From CADEER01 sp965216585 (lineage in GTDB: Bacteria > Desulfobacterota > Binatia > HRBIN30 > CADEER01), in NCBI GenBank assembly GCA_965216585.1, contig CBDCGC010000003.1, positions 2,356,001 to 2,420,000 on the forward strand: DNA of 64,000 nt, in the 5' to 3' direction. Every line of letters begins with the position of its first letter. Positions within the stretch are counted from its first letter, which is position 1. Below the pieces are notes generated by a model. That model did no database searches. It was given only the letters and a program-made list of their open reading frames with translations, and was not told the DNA's origin. The translations under genes were made by a program, and so were the position numbers. Shown here piece by piece: positions 27,965 to 37,493 of the stretch.

Positions 27965-30136
27965 ATGGAGAGCGCGAGCACCAAGACGGTCTACCGAACC
28001 TGCCCGCTGTGCGAAGCCTGTTGCGGCCTGGCCATCGAGGTCGAGAACGACCGAGTCGTACAGGTACGACCCGACGCCGAGGACGTGTTCTCAAGGGGTT
28101 TCATCTGCCCCAAGGGCGTCGCTGTCGCCGAGATCCACAACGACCCCGACCGGATCCGCTCGCCGCTGCGGCGCACCGCCGGCGGCGACTTCGAGGAAAT
28201 CTCGTGGTCGAGCGCGCTCGATCTCGCTGCCGAGAAGTTGGCAGCGACACGCGACCGCCACGGTGCCAACGCGGTCGGCATCTACTACGGCAACCCGATC
28301 ATCCACAACCACGGCGCCCTGATGCTGCGCAAGGCGCTGCTCGCCGCCGTCGGCACCCGCAATGTCTTCAGTGCCGGCTCGCAGGACACCGCACCGCGCT
28401 TCGCAACCTCCTACTACCTCTTCGGCAGCTCGCTGGTCACGCCGGTTCCCGACGTCGATCGCTGCGACTACTTCCTCTGCATCGGAGCCAACCCCGTCGT
28501 TTCCAACGGCAGCGCCATGACGGCGCCCAACATGCGCGCGCGCCTGCGCGCGATCCGCGAACGCGGCGGCAAGATCGTCGTCGCCGACCCGCGCCGCACG
28601 GAAACCGCTCAGGTGGCGGACGAGCACATTGCCATCCGACCGGGTGGCGACGCCGCATTTCTGCTGGCGCTGGTGCGAGTTCTCATCGACGGTGGCCACG
28701 TCGACAATTCCTTCGTCGCAGACCACACGGTCGGTTGGCACGATGTCGCCGAGAAGCTGGCCAAGCTCGACCTCCGCCAGGCAGCGGAATGCTGCGCCAT
28801 CGACCTCGTGACGATCGAGCGCGTCGCTCACGAGCTCGTGGATGCAACGGCTGGCGTCGCCTACTCGCGCGTCGGCACCTGCAACAACCGCTACGGCACG
28901 CTCGCCACGTGGGCGACGGATCTGCTGAACATCGCCGCCGGTCGGCTCGGTCGCGAGGGCGGATGGATGTTTTCGACACCTGCCTTCGACAGTACGTTGG
29001 TGACGCGCCTACCAGGCGGCGACGGCCATGCGCGCTGGCACAGCCGCGTGCGCGGCCTACCGGAAACGCTGGGCGACCTACCGGCAGCCTGTCTGGCCGA
29101 GGAGATCGAGGCGCCGGGCGACGGCCAGATCCGCGCGCTGATGACCTTTGCCGGCAATCCGGTCCTCTCCACACCCAACGGCCGCCGCCTCGCCAGCGCT
29201 CTCGGCGAACTCGACTTCATGGTGTCGATCGATCTCTACGTCAACGAGACGACGCGGCACGCCGACCTGATTCTGCCTTCGGCCTGGGCGCTGGCAGAAG
29301 ATCACGTCGACATGTTGGTGTCGGGATTCGCCGTGCGCAACTTCGCGCGCTGGTCGCCACCGGTGGTGCGGGCGTCTGAGAACGAGCGAGCCGATTGGGA
29401 AATCCTGCTCGCCATCATCCGCCGCTTGGGTGGCGGGCCGACCGGCGACCGCATCCCCGACACCCTCCTTTCGGCATGCGAGAAGCTCGGTTACCGCTGG
29501 CATCCAACCAAGATGGCGAACCTGCTGCTCCGCGTCGGCCCACACGGCGACCGCTTCCTGCCGTGGCGAGATGGCTTGAACATGAAAAAGCTGCAGGCGG
29601 CGCCACACGGTATCGATCTCGGTGCCCTGCAACCGGGTTTGCAGCGCGTCCAGCACGGCGATGGCCGGGTCCATCTCGCCGCCGAACCGATCCTGCGCGC
29701 CTTCGATGCGTTGCTCGACGACCTGCGCACCAAGCCTGCACCGGATCAGGTTCTCTTGATCGGCCGGCGCGAGGTGCGCACGTGCAACTCGTGGATCCAC
29801 AACGCGCCATCGATGGTCAATGGCCGTGAACGATGCGTTCTCTACGTCCATCCGGACGATGCAGCGAGCGCCAACCTCAGCGACGGTGGCATCGCCCGCA
29901 TCGAGAGTCGAGTCCACAGCGGCGATGTCCGGGTGCACGTTACCAAAGACGTCCGCCCCGGTGTCGTCAGCCTACCGCACGGCTGGGGCCATGCCGACGC
30001 CGCTCGCTGGCAAGAAGTCGCGGGTGCCCGCCCGGGAGTATCCGCCAACGACTGGACGGACGACCAGGACGTCGAGCTCGTCGTCGGGCAATCGATCCTC
30101 AACGGCGTCCCCGTGCGCCTGAGCGCCGCCGCTTGA
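27965..30136 (+). CDS. Molybdopterin (bis-MGD) oxidoreductase, DMSO-reductase superfamily
   Basis: 723 aa from the ATG at 27965. An N-terminal [4Fe-4S] site is visible as C13-x2-C16-x2-C19-C20 and C48 in FICPKG. The large Mo domain follows (IGANPVVSNGSAM, IVVADPRRTETAQVADEHIA, PGGDAAFLLALV), and a C-terminal cofactor-binding barrel (VLLIGRREVRTCNSWIHNAP, VVSLPHGWGH). This layout matches formate dehydrogenase-like and thiosulfate/polysulfide reductase-like catalytic chains. No Tat signal is seen, so it is probably cytoplasmic. No electron-transfer subunit gene is adjacent, so substrate and partner are unknown. Confidence 0.88.
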   Translation: MESASTKTVYRTCPLCEACCGLAIEVENDRVVQVRPDAEDVFSRGFICPKGVAVAEIHNDPDRIRSPLRRTAGGDFEEISWSSALDLAAEKLAATRDRHGANAVGIYYGNPIIHNHGALMLRKALLAAVGTRNVFSAGSQDTAPRFATSYYLFGSSLVTPVPDVDRCDYFLCIGANPVVSNGSAMTAPNMRARLRAIRERGGKIVVADPRRTETAQVADEHIAIRPGGDAAFLLALVRVLIDGGHVDNSFVADHTVGWHDVAEKLAKLDLRQAAECCAIDLVTIERVAHELVDATAGVAYSRVGTCNNRYGTLATWATDLLNIAAGRLGREGGWMFSTPAFDSTLVTRLPGGDGHARWHSRVRGLPETLGDLPAACLAEEIEAPGDGQIRALMTFAGNPVLSTPNGRRLASALGELDFMVSIDLYVNETTRHADLILPSAWALAEDHVDMLVSGFAVRNFARWSPPVVRASENERADWEILLAIIRRLGGGPTGDRIPDTLLSACEKLGYRWHPTKMANLLLRVGPHGDRFLPWRDGLNMKKLQAAPHGIDLGALQPGLQRVQHGDGRVHLAAEPILRAFDALLDDLRTKPAPDQVLLIGRREVRTCNSWIHNAPSMVNGRERCVLYVHPDDAASANLSDGGIARIESRVHSGDVRVHVTKDVRPGVVSLPHGWGHADAARWQEVAGARPGVSANDWTDDQDVELVVGQSILNGVPVRLSAAA

Positions 30137-30181
30137 TCGGCGCCGGTTGGTCGGCGCCTACCGGCCCGGTACATTGACCGA

Positions 30182-31330
30182 GTGAGCCTGGAGGTATCTC
30201 TCGAGCAGCGCATTGCCGACATCGATCGCGCCGCATGGGATGGTTTGGTCGGCTCCGAGCAGTCACCGTTCCTCGAATGGGACTGGCTGCAGGCGCTGGA
30301 AGAGTCGGGGTGCGTCGCCGCCGCCACCGGCTGGCGAGCGCATCACCTGACGGTCCGACAAGACGGAGCGCTGGTCGCCGCGGCGCCCGCCTATCTCAAG
30401 GCACACAGCCAGGGGGAATTCGTCTTCGACCACGGTTGGGCCGACGCTGCCGATCGCGCCGGCATACGATACTATCCCAAGCTGCTGCTTGGCATCCCGT
30501 TCACGCCGGCGAGTGGACGGCGAATCCTCACCCATGCCGAACACGACCGGGGCGCTCTGGTGGGCATGGTCGGCAAAGCGTTGCGGCAGATCTGCGAGGG
30601 CAACGACATCTCATCGGCGCACGTCAACTTCTGCCAAGACGACGAGGTCGCGGCCTTGTCCGCCGTCGGTTTCCTCCACCGGCAGGGCGTGCAGTACCAC
30701 TGGCAAAACCGAAACTACGCCGTCTTTGACGATTACCTCGACGCCTTGAAGAGCAAGCGGCGCAATCAGATCCGGCGCGAACGGCGCGAGCTGCAGAAGA
30801 GTGGAGTCGCACTCGAGGTTCTCGAAGGCGAGGCAATCCCCGACGACATCTTCGAGCCGATGTTTCGCATCTACCTCTCGACGATCGAGAAGCTCTACTG
30901 GGGGCAGCAGTACCTGAACCGCGAGCTCTTCGAGTTGCTGCGTGGTCCGTGGCGCAAAAACCTCTGTTTCGTCGTCGCTCGCCGAGACGGCAAGCTCGTC
31001 GCCGGCGCCATCAACGTGCAAAAGGCTGGCATTCTATACGGCCGTTACTGGGGCTGTTTCGAGAACATTCGCAACCTGCATTTCGAAGTCTGCTACTACC
31101 AGGGCATCGAACACTGCATCCGCCGCGGCTGGCGCTCCTTCGAACCCGGCGCCGGCGGTGACTTCAAGTATCTACGCGGCTTCGAGCCAACGGCGACACA
31201 CAGCATGCACTACGTCGCCCACCCTGCGTTTGCCCGCGCCGTTGATGAGTTCCTCGCCAGCGAGCGCAGCCACGTCGACGACGCGATCCAACACATGAAG
31301 ACGCGCGGCCCCGTCAAAGTGGCGCGCTGA
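30182..31330 (+). CDS. GNAT-fold acyltransferase of the COG3146 family
   Basis: 382 aa, GTG start with the second codon AGC. It has the COG3146 pattern: SPFLEWDWLQALEESGC, the linking PAYLKAHSQGEFVFDHGWAD, YYPKLLLGIPFTPASGRRIL and a C-terminal GAGGDFKYLRGFEPTATHS. The family is related to FemX/peptidyltransferase-type GNAT proteins and is often labelled as peptidoglycan-related, but its substrate is not established. It lies 45 bases after the molybdopterin enzyme and converges with the P450, ending six bases from its stop. Confidence 0.8.
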   Translation: MSLEVSLEQRIADIDRAAWDGLVGSEQSPFLEWDWLQALEESGCVAAATGWRAHHLTVRQDGALVAAAPAYLKAHSQGEFVFDHGWADAADRAGIRYYPKLLLGIPFTPASGRRILTHAEHDRGALVGMVGKALRQICEGNDISSAHVNFCQDDEVAALSAVGFLHRQGVQYHWQNRNYAVFDDYLDALKSKRRNQIRRERRELQKSGVALEVLEGEAIPDDIFEPMFRIYLSTIEKLYWGQQYLNRELFELLRGPWRKNLCFVVARRDGKLVAGAINVQKAGILYGRYWGCFENIRNLHFEVCYYQGIEHCIRRGWRSFEPGAGGDFKYLRGFEPTATHSMHYVAHPAFARAVDEFLASERSHVDDAIQHMKTRGPVKVAR

Positions 31331-31336
31331 CGCCGC

Positions 31337-32527
31337 TCAGGCACAGCGAACCGGCATCTCTTCAATGCCGACGATGAAGTTCGACGGCCGCATCGGCAAC
31401 GCCTCGCTGGTGGCCAGCTCGAGGTTGTTTAGCTCTCGGCAGATCTCGTCAAACATCGCCGTCAGCTCGAGGCGAGCCAGGCTGGCGCCAAGACAGAAGT
31501 GGGCGCCATACCCGCCAAAGGCAACGTGCGGATTCGGGTGGCGTTCGATATCGAAGGTAAACGGATCGTCGAACACGCTCTCGTCGCGATTGCCCGAGGG
31601 GTAGAGCAACATCAGCTTGTCGCCTTCTCTGATCTGCTCACCGTGCAGCTCGACGTCGCGTGTCGCGGTGCGCGACATGTTCTGAATAGGAGTGACCCAA
31701 CGCAGCATCTCCTCGATCGCCAGCGGAATCTTCTGCCGATCGTCAACCAGCGCCGCATACTGCCCGCGGTGCATCAAGAGCTGGTACATCCCACCGGAGA
31801 GCACGTGTCGAGTCGTCTCGTCACCGCCAATCAGGATGAGCAAAGACTCCTGCAAGAGCGCCTCGTCGTCGAGCTTCTCACCGTCGATCTCGGCGTGCAC
31901 CAGGATGCTCATGAGATCGTCGGCCGGTCCATTGGCTCGTCGGTCGGCGACGACCTCGCGATTGTAGGCGCTGTATTCCTCGAACGCCTGCATCGCCGCC
32001 GCGGCCGCTTCGGGTGTTGCCGTGGCCGACGTCCCGATGATCAAGTCGTCCGACCAGCGCAGCAAACGGTCGCGGTCCTCCGGTGCCACTCCGAGAAGAT
32101 CGCCAATCACGATCATCGGCAGCGGTGCCGCGACATCGCGGACGAAATCAAAACTGCCCTTTGCTTTCGCTTCGCTCACCAGAGTGCGGCAGATGCCGCG
32201 GATTTTCGGTCCGTGATCTGTGACCCGGCGCGGCGTAAAACCGCTGCTGACCAACCGGCGCCGCTGCACGTGCTCGGGATCGTCCATGTTGATCATCGAG
32301 GGAATTGCCGGCTGGTCGGGGCGCATTCCCTGGCTGTTGCAAAAAACCGCAGGGGTCTTCGAGACGTGCATGATGTCGGCGTGCGTCGAGACGCCCCAGA
32401 CCCGGCATCCTTCGTCCCAAAAGACCGGGGCATTGGCGCGCATCCAGCGAAACGACGGGTGTGGATCGGCGGCGTAGAAATGGCCGTCCAGCAAGTTGAT
32501 GGCGGGGTTTGGTAGGTGGTTCGGCAT
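31337..32527 (-). CDS. Cytochrome P450
   Basis: 396 aa, the size of soluble bacterial class I P450s. The heme-binding signature FGGYGAHFCLG places the thiolate Cys at residue 345. The I-helix oxygen-activation motif is LIGGDETTR. The PERF-like region is DPFTFDIERHPNPHVAFG. The N-terminal LLDGHFYAADPHPSFRWMR resembles steroid/fatty-acid-hydroxylating CYP125/142-type proteins, though substrate cannot be set from sequence. No ferredoxin or reductase is adjacent. A perfect inverted repeat lies 60 bases upstream of the start. Confidence 0.92.
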   Translation of the reverse strand: MPNHLPNPAINLLDGHFYAADPHPSFRWMRANAPVFWDEGCRVWGVSTHADIMHVSKTPAVFCNSQGMRPDQPAIPSMINMDDPEHVQRRRLVSSGFTPRRVTDHGPKIRGICRTLVSEAKAKGSFDFVRDVAAPLPMIVIGDLLGVAPEDRDRLLRWSDDLIIGTSATATPEAAAAAMQAFEEYSAYNREVVADRRANGPADDLMSILVHAEIDGEKLDDEALLQESLLILIGGDETTRHVLSGGMYQLLMHRGQYAALVDDRQKIPLAIEEMLRWVTPIQNMSRTATRDVELHGEQIREGDKLMLLYPSGNRDESVFDDPFTFDIERHPNPHVAFGGYGAHFCLGASLARLELTAMFDEICRELNNLELATSEALPMRPSNFIVGIEEMPVRCA

Positions 32528-32586
32528 GCGCCCATCCCTCGTCTACTACAAGCAGCAGGGCACTGAAACGCCGCCCATTCGTTTGC

Positions 32587-32615
32587 CATGTCGTGCCATT
32601 TTTTGGCACGACATG
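32587..32615. promoter_or_regulatory. Perfect 12-bp inverted repeat (candidate operator) between P450 and membrane gene
   Basis: CATGTCGTGCCA, five T, then TGGCACGACATG: every position pairs. It lies in the 198-base region between the divergent P450 (start 32527) and the membrane protein gene (start 32726). The size and symmetry suit a dimeric repressor such as TetR or GntR. A TTGACA lies just right of it (32619). A terminator is less likely because both flanking genes point away from it. No regulator gene is adjacent. Confidence 0.6.
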
Positions 32616-32725
32616 ACTTGACAGAACGCAATTCGGCCGGGTCGCCTCGCAACTCGTAATGGTCAATGAAAAATTCAGTCGTGGCGACGTTCTTGCTACT
32701 ACCTGCATGAACGGGAGGTAACTCG

Positions 32726-33445
32726 ATGAGCGACGTCGAAAAAACCAACGATGCCGCGGTGCCAAGCAAGGACAGCGACCGCTATACGACGCTCTTGCAC
32801 ATTCAATGGGCATTCGCTTTGTCCTGTGCGTATCTCGTCCTCTTCAACGAGCAGGCCGAGTGGTCCCTGGCCGGCGCCCTGTTGATCGTCGCCCTCTTCG
32901 CCCTCAACCTGGTTCTCGGCCGCCTCGGCCCGAGCGTCTTGTCGAAGAGCGGCTTCGTCTTCTTTCTCGCCGGCATCGACATCGCGCTGGTTACAGCTTG
33001 CCTGTTCGTCGCCGACCAGCTTTCGATTCAAATCGTTCTGCTGTGCCTCGGCGTCCTCGTACTGTCGATCGCCGGACTCCGCATCGGGACGATCGCCGTC
33101 AGCACTCTGGTCATGATGGCTCTGTACCTGCTCTCGGTATGGCTGACCAGCAGCGAGTCTTTCCTGCGCTCGAGCGTCCTGTTGCGCGTTCCTCTTCTCT
33201 TCACCTCGGCCTTCGTCTTCGCCTGGCTGGTAGAGGCCGGCTCGAGCAGCTCGCAACGCATGACCAGTGACATTGCCGCGCCCTCGGCGGAGATCGAAGA
33301 GAAGCTGAACGCGCAGTTGGCGGCCATCGAGCGCTGCAGATCGGCTGCGAGTGAGGGCGCAACCGACGAGATCGCCACCGCACTCGATGAAATCGGAGAG
33401 CAGAACCGCACCATCCACGCCCGCATGCGGGCGCTACTCGGTTGA
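32726..33445 (+). CDS. Polytopic membrane protein of unknown function
   Basis: 239 aa with GGGAGGT upstream. About five hydrophobic segments (for example WAFALSCAYLVLF, GALLIVALFALNLVLG, GFVFFLAGIDIALVTACLFV, IVLLCLGVLVLSIAG and LLFTSAFVFAWLVEAG) are followed by a cytoplasmic helical tail of ~65 residues (EEKLNAQLAAIERCRSA). The layout resembles the membrane input part of sensor proteins, but no kinase or cyclase domain follows. Its end overlaps the convergent deazaflavin protein by 12 bases. Confidence 0.7.
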   Translation: MSDVEKTNDAAVPSKDSDRYTTLLHIQWAFALSCAYLVLFNEQAEWSLAGALLIVALFALNLVLGRLGPSVLSKSGFVFFLAGIDIALVTACLFVADQLSIQIVLLCLGVLVLSIAGLRIGTIAVSTLVMMALYLLSVWLTSSESFLRSSVLLRVPLLFTSAFVFAWLVEAGSSSSQRMTSDIAAPSAEIEEKLNAQLAAIERCRSAASEGATDEIATALDEIGEQNRTIHARMRALLG

Positions 33446-33931
33446 GAGCTCGCCGTCCGTCTTGGTCGACACAGCCGGTTCGGTCGCGAGGATGACGACG
33501 GGGATGTGACGGTCGGTGTTGGCTCGGTGGCGAGCGTAGAAGAAGTTCTCGGCGTGCAAGATCGGCCAGATCTCTTGCTCTTCCCGAGCATCGGCAGCGC
33601 GAGCCGACACGCGCAGGGTCGCTCCCTCGATTTGCACCGAAGCCTTCGGATTCGCTTGCAGATTCAGCCACCATATCGGATCCCGGTCAGCACCGCCGTT
33701 CGACGCAACGACGACGATGTCGTCTCGGTGACGAACGTACGAGAGTGGAACGGTCCGCGGCTCGCCCGAACGGCGGCCGGTCGTCGTCAACAAGAGGTTG
33801 GTAATCCTGCCCGACGAATGACCGACGAGTCCGCGGGTCAGCTTGTACACAGCGGCGTGCACACGACCCCACCGACTCCACAGCCGCCGCTCGGCGATCC
33901 ACTTCAAGATTCGAAGCTCGATGTTGGTCAC
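33434..33931 (-). CDS. Nitroreductase/deazaflavin-dependent oxidoreductase (DDN-like)
   Basis: 165 aa from the GTG at 33931; the frame extends upstream without homology. The split-barrel DDN family pattern is visible: LLLTTTGRRSGEPRTVPLSY, DIVVVASNGGADRDPIWWLN and LQANPKASVQIEGATL. Relatives use coenzyme F420 or flavin to reduce varied substrates and occur mostly in actinobacteria and some uncultured soil lineages. Function here is unknown; the presence hints at F420 use by this organism but does not show it. Confidence 0.83.
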   Translation of the reverse strand: MTNIELRILKWIAERRLWSRWGRVHAAVYKLTRGLVGHSSGRITNLLLTTTGRRSGEPRTVPLSYVRHRDDIVVVASNGGADRDPIWWLNLQANPKASVQIEGATLRVSARAADAREEQEIWPILHAENFFYARHRANTDRHIPVVILATEPAVSTKTDGELSTE

Positions 33932-34074
33932 CTCACCTTGGTGGCAGGCACCGGCAGCCGGTGCAAGATCTCTCGCGCTAGCAACAGGCGCTAGACACGG
34001 CATCTCACCGTCACCAACGCAGTTCGCCCGCAGCGCAGATACGTGCTTGGCTAGCAGCGTGAGGGCTGCTCCCG

Positions 34075-37000
34075 GTGATTCCCAGGCTACCGCCAGAGGA
34101 CGCGATCGAACCACTGTACCGCGAGTTTCTCGACGAGCTCGGCGCAGGGCCCTTCAGCGGCGACATCCGCACCGACTTCGCCTCGCGCATCGTCCTCGCG
34201 ACCGACAATAGCGTCCACCAGATCGTACCTCAGGCCATCCTCTTCCCGCGCACGCGCAGCGACGTGCAGGCGGTCGGACGTCTCGCCAATCAACACCGAT
34301 TTCACCGCATCCGTTTCGCTCCTCGCGGTGGAGGCACAGGAACCAACGGCGGCTCGCTCGGCACGGGAGTGTGTGTCGATCTATCGCGCTACATGAACCG
34401 CATTCTCGACCTCGACGTCGAGGCCAAACGGTTGCGCGTCGAGCCGGGTGTGACACTCGATCAAGTCAACCACTTCCTGGCAGCGCACGGGTTGTTCTTC
34501 GCGCCTCACGTCGCCCCGTCGGATCGCGCCACCTTGGGCGGCATGGTCAGTACCGACGCCAGCGGTATCGGTTCGCGCGTCTATGGCCGCACCAGCAATC
34601 ACGTCGAGTCGATCGGAGTGGTTCTCGCCGACGGATCGTACTGGCGCTCGCAGCCCCTGCGGAGCGATGACGCAACGACTGAGTTGCCCGAGCGAATCGC
34701 CGCAGCAGCGGCTCTCGTCGCCAAAATCACACGCACACATGCCGGCGAAATCCAAACCCGTTTCCCGACCCACGACCGCTTCCTCACCGGCTACGACCTC
34801 GCCCACGCAGCGCGAGACGACGAGATCAATCTGACCGCCATTCTCTGCGGTTCGGAAGGGACTCTCGGCTTCGTCGTCGACGTCGAGCTGCAGTTGACGG
34901 CGCGGCCGGCATGCACCGAGTTGACGGCTCTCTTCTACGCCTCCTTCGACGACGCGCTGGCCGATGCCCAGGCGTTGGTGGATCTCGACCCGACGGCGAT
35001 CGAGACGATCGACGAGACGATTCTCTCGTTGGCGCGCCAGGATCCGGTTTGGCGGCGAGTGGCATCCTGCGTCGAGTCCGCCGGCGCCGGACAAGCGAGG
35101 GCGATGAACCTGGTCGAAGTCAGCGGCAACGACGCCGGCGAGGTCAGCCGGCGGATGACGGAAGTCGACGCGATGGCGGCGCGGGGAGTCGCACTCGGAT
35201 CCCATCGCGCCGCCCGTCGCGACGACGCCGAGGCCCTGTGGGAGCTGCGCAAGAAGGGCGTCGGGTTGCTCGGTGCGATGGCGGGCCGACGCCAACCCGT
35301 CGCCTTCGTCGAGGACTGCGCGCTACCACCGTCGGAGCTGCCGGCTTTCGTTCGCGAGATGCGCGAGATCTTGGCAAGCGAGAACCTCGACTACGGAATG
35401 TACGGACATGTCGACGTCGGCTGTCTACACGTCCGGCCGGCCCTCGACCTGCGCGACCCGGCCGACGAGCGGCGCCTGCGCGACATCTCCGACAGAGTCT
35501 TCGAGCTCGTACGGGCGCACGGCGGTGTGTTCTGGGGCGAGCACGGAAAGGGGTTGCGATCGCACTACAACCCGCAGGTCTTCGGCCCCGTCCTCTACGA
35601 GGACTTGTGCCGGATCAAACGGGCATTCGATCCGCACGACCAAATGAATCCGGGCAAGGTGGCCACCGCGTCACCGAATGCCAGCCTGGCACCAATCGGT
35701 GGGGACTTGCGCGGCACACGCGATCGCGACATCGCCGCATCAGTAGAGCGACGGATCGCAGCCACCGTTGCCTGCAACGGCAACGGCGCATGTTTCTCTC
35801 TTTCGACGGGGCAGACGATGTGCCCATCGATGAAGGAGCGCGGCGACCGCGTTCACTCACCCAAGGGCCGCGCCGCCCTCCTGCGAGAGTGGGCACGCGG
35901 TTTGTCGCGGCTCGGCTGGGACGGCACCGAGCCCTACGCCGCCGCTCGCCTTCGCAACGCCATCGATCCGCAGCGCTGGTCGCGCTTCTTCGCCGGCGCA
36001 CCGGATTTCTCCCACCAGGTGTACGACGCCCTCGACGGATGCCTCGCTTGCAAGGCCTGTGTCGGTCAGTGCCCCATCCACGTCGACATACCATCGTACA
36101 AAGCCGAGTTCCTCTACGAGTACCACCAGCGCTACCCGCGTTCCGCCGAAGACGTTCTCATCGCGCGACTGGAATCGGCGCTACCGCACCTTGCGCCGCA
36201 CGCCGGCGCACTCAACTTCCTCTTGCAATCGCGGTTCGCCGAATGGTTGTCCGGCAAGGTTTTCGGACTGACCTCCTTGCCACGTCTCGCGTCTCGCCCA
36301 GCGGATGCGATCCTGCGCGAACGCGGCGCGTTGATCCTCGACGGCAACGACTTCGGCGAAGGCGAGGCAGAGGTGGCTCTGTTGCTCGACGCCTTTTCCA
36401 ACTTCCTGGCGCCGCAGGTCGCGCTCAGCGCCTACGAAACGATGCGCCAAACCGGCAGAACAGTCGCGGTGTTACCGTACCGCCCGAGCGGCAAATCCTT
36501 TCACGTCAAGGGCTACCTCGCCGAGGCACGCCGATTGGCGGAGGACAACTCGCGGGCCCTGGCGCCGCTCGCCGCCAGCGGTGTGGAAGTTTTTTGCGTC
36601 GATCCGGCGATCGCCTTGTTGTTTCGCCAGGAGTATCCCGCCCTACTCGGAAAGACCGCGGCGGCGCGCGTCTTTCTGCCACAAGAGATTTTGGCGGCGA
36701 GTCCAGATCGCCTACCACCTGCCGGCGGCAGCGGTAGCTACGTTCTCCTCGCGCACTGCACCGAATCGACGACCCTGGCGAGCGCCGGAGACGATTGGAA
36801 GCGCGTTTTCGCTGCAGCCGGGTTGCGGCTCGAGACGAGGCGAGTTGGTTGTTGTGGCATGGCCGGCGCCTACGGACACCAAGCGCGACACCAAGAGGCG
36901 TCACGCCGCATCTTCAATCTCTCCTGGGCTCAGCCGATCAAAGATCTGAGCCCATCGAGAATCCTCGTTACCGGCCACTCGTGCCGCACCCAGGTCGAAC

Positions 37001-37089
37001 GCCTGGCCGGCTTTTCTCCGCGCCACCCGCTGCAGGTTCTGGAGGAAAGATGGGCATCATCAGCGCCCGATCCGGTTGAGACGCTGTAG
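34075..37089 (+). CDS. ydiJ: FAD-binding/Fe-S oxidoreductase fusion (YdiJ-type D-2-hydroxyglutarate dehydrogenase)
   Basis: 1004 aa, GTG start, the size of E. coli YdiJ (about 1018 aa). Domains in order: FAD-binding PCMH (RFAPRGGGTGTNGGS, residues ~83-97), FAD-oxidase C-terminal domain (YGHVDVGCLHVRP), ferredoxin-like Fe-S segments (CNGNGACFSL; CLACKACVGQCPIHVDIP), and a C-terminal CCG domain (RVGCCGMAGAYGHQ). It would oxidise a D-2-hydroxyacid and pass electrons via Fe-S clusters. Homology runs to RHPLQVLEERW, so the enzyme is complete. The last dozen residues are shared, antisense, with the broken end of the DUF1329 gene. Confidence 0.88.
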   Translation: MIPRLPPEDAIEPLYREFLDELGAGPFSGDIRTDFASRIVLATDNSVHQIVPQAILFPRTRSDVQAVGRLANQHRFHRIRFAPRGGGTGTNGGSLGTGVCVDLSRYMNRILDLDVEAKRLRVEPGVTLDQVNHFLAAHGLFFAPHVAPSDRATLGGMVSTDASGIGSRVYGRTSNHVESIGVVLADGSYWRSQPLRSDDATTELPERIAAAAALVAKITRTHAGEIQTRFPTHDRFLTGYDLAHAARDDEINLTAILCGSEGTLGFVVDVELQLTARPACTELTALFYASFDDALADAQALVDLDPTAIETIDETILSLARQDPVWRRVASCVESAGAGQARAMNLVEVSGNDAGEVSRRMTEVDAMAARGVALGSHRAARRDDAEALWELRKKGVGLLGAMAGRRQPVAFVEDCALPPSELPAFVREMREILASENLDYGMYGHVDVGCLHVRPALDLRDPADERRLRDISDRVFELVRAHGGVFWGEHGKGLRSHYNPQVFGPVLYEDLCRIKRAFDPHDQMNPGKVATASPNASLAPIGGDLRGTRDRDIAASVERRIAATVACNGNGACFSLSTGQTMCPSMKERGDRVHSPKGRAALLREWARGLSRLGWDGTEPYAAARLRNAIDPQRWSRFFAGAPDFSHQVYDALDGCLACKACVGQCPIHVDIPSYKAEFLYEYHQRYPRSAEDVLIARLESALPHLAPHAGALNFLLQSRFAEWLSGKVFGLTSLPRLASRPADAILRERGALILDGNDFGEGEAEVALLLDAFSNFLAPQVALSAYETMRQTGRTVAVLPYRPSGKSFHVKGYLAEARRLAEDNSRALAPLAASGVEVFCVDPAIALLFRQEYPALLGKTAAARVFLPQEILAASPDRLPPAGGSGSYVLLAHCTESTTLASAGDDWKRVFAAAGLRLETRRVGCCGMAGAYGHQARHQEASRRIFNLSWAQPIKDLSPSRILVTGHSCRTQVERLAGFSPRHPLQVLEERWASSAPDPVETL

Positions 37090-37469
37090 TTCCACACGAT
37101 CTTCACGGCGGCTTGGGGGTCGTTAGGATCGATGTCCGGAAAAGGCCATCCGTAGACGTAGTTCGGTACGTTGCCGCTGCTGCGTTCGATGACCGTGCCG
37201 TCCGGAGGCAAAGCGTAGCGGCCGCGGTTGCGTTCGAGCGCTGCCTGAAAGATCGGATCGTCACCGATCTCTTCGACGTCGAAGTCGCGAACCTCGTGGC
37301 GCAAATCGCCACGCCGATAGGCCTCCAGAAACTCCGCCGGCAGCAAGCCCCGAGCCTGCTGCCAACTCTCGGTGCCGAGGACGACACCCGGCTCAACGCC
37401 GCGCGCGGCCGGCGTACAGAGCAGGCAAACCAGCAGCTGTGCTAGTATCCTGAAGCGGACTTTCGACAC
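36930..37469 (-). pseudogene. DUF1329 gene truncated at its 3' end
   Basis: The first ~130 codons (37469 down to about 37085) are a good DUF1329 N-terminus: signal peptide, WQQARGLLPAEFLEAYRRGD, RYALPPDGTVIERSSGNVPN, YGWPFPDIDPNDPQAAVKIV, WNY. The family usually reaches about 400-450 residues. After WNY homology stops and the frame runs on for ~50 codons antisense to the 3' end of ydiJ, clearly fortuitous coding. A deletion or rearrangement has joined the gene to the ydiJ terminus. DUF1329 proteins are exported and often accompany outer-membrane and RND lipid-transport genes. Confidence 0.8.
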
Positions 37470-37493
37470 CCGCTCACAGCGCCGCGAACGAAA

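Noticed and set aside
34911..36737. 608-codon plus-strand frame inside ydiJ
   Set aside because: Arg-rich off-frame translation of a gene with clear FAD and Fe-S motifs.
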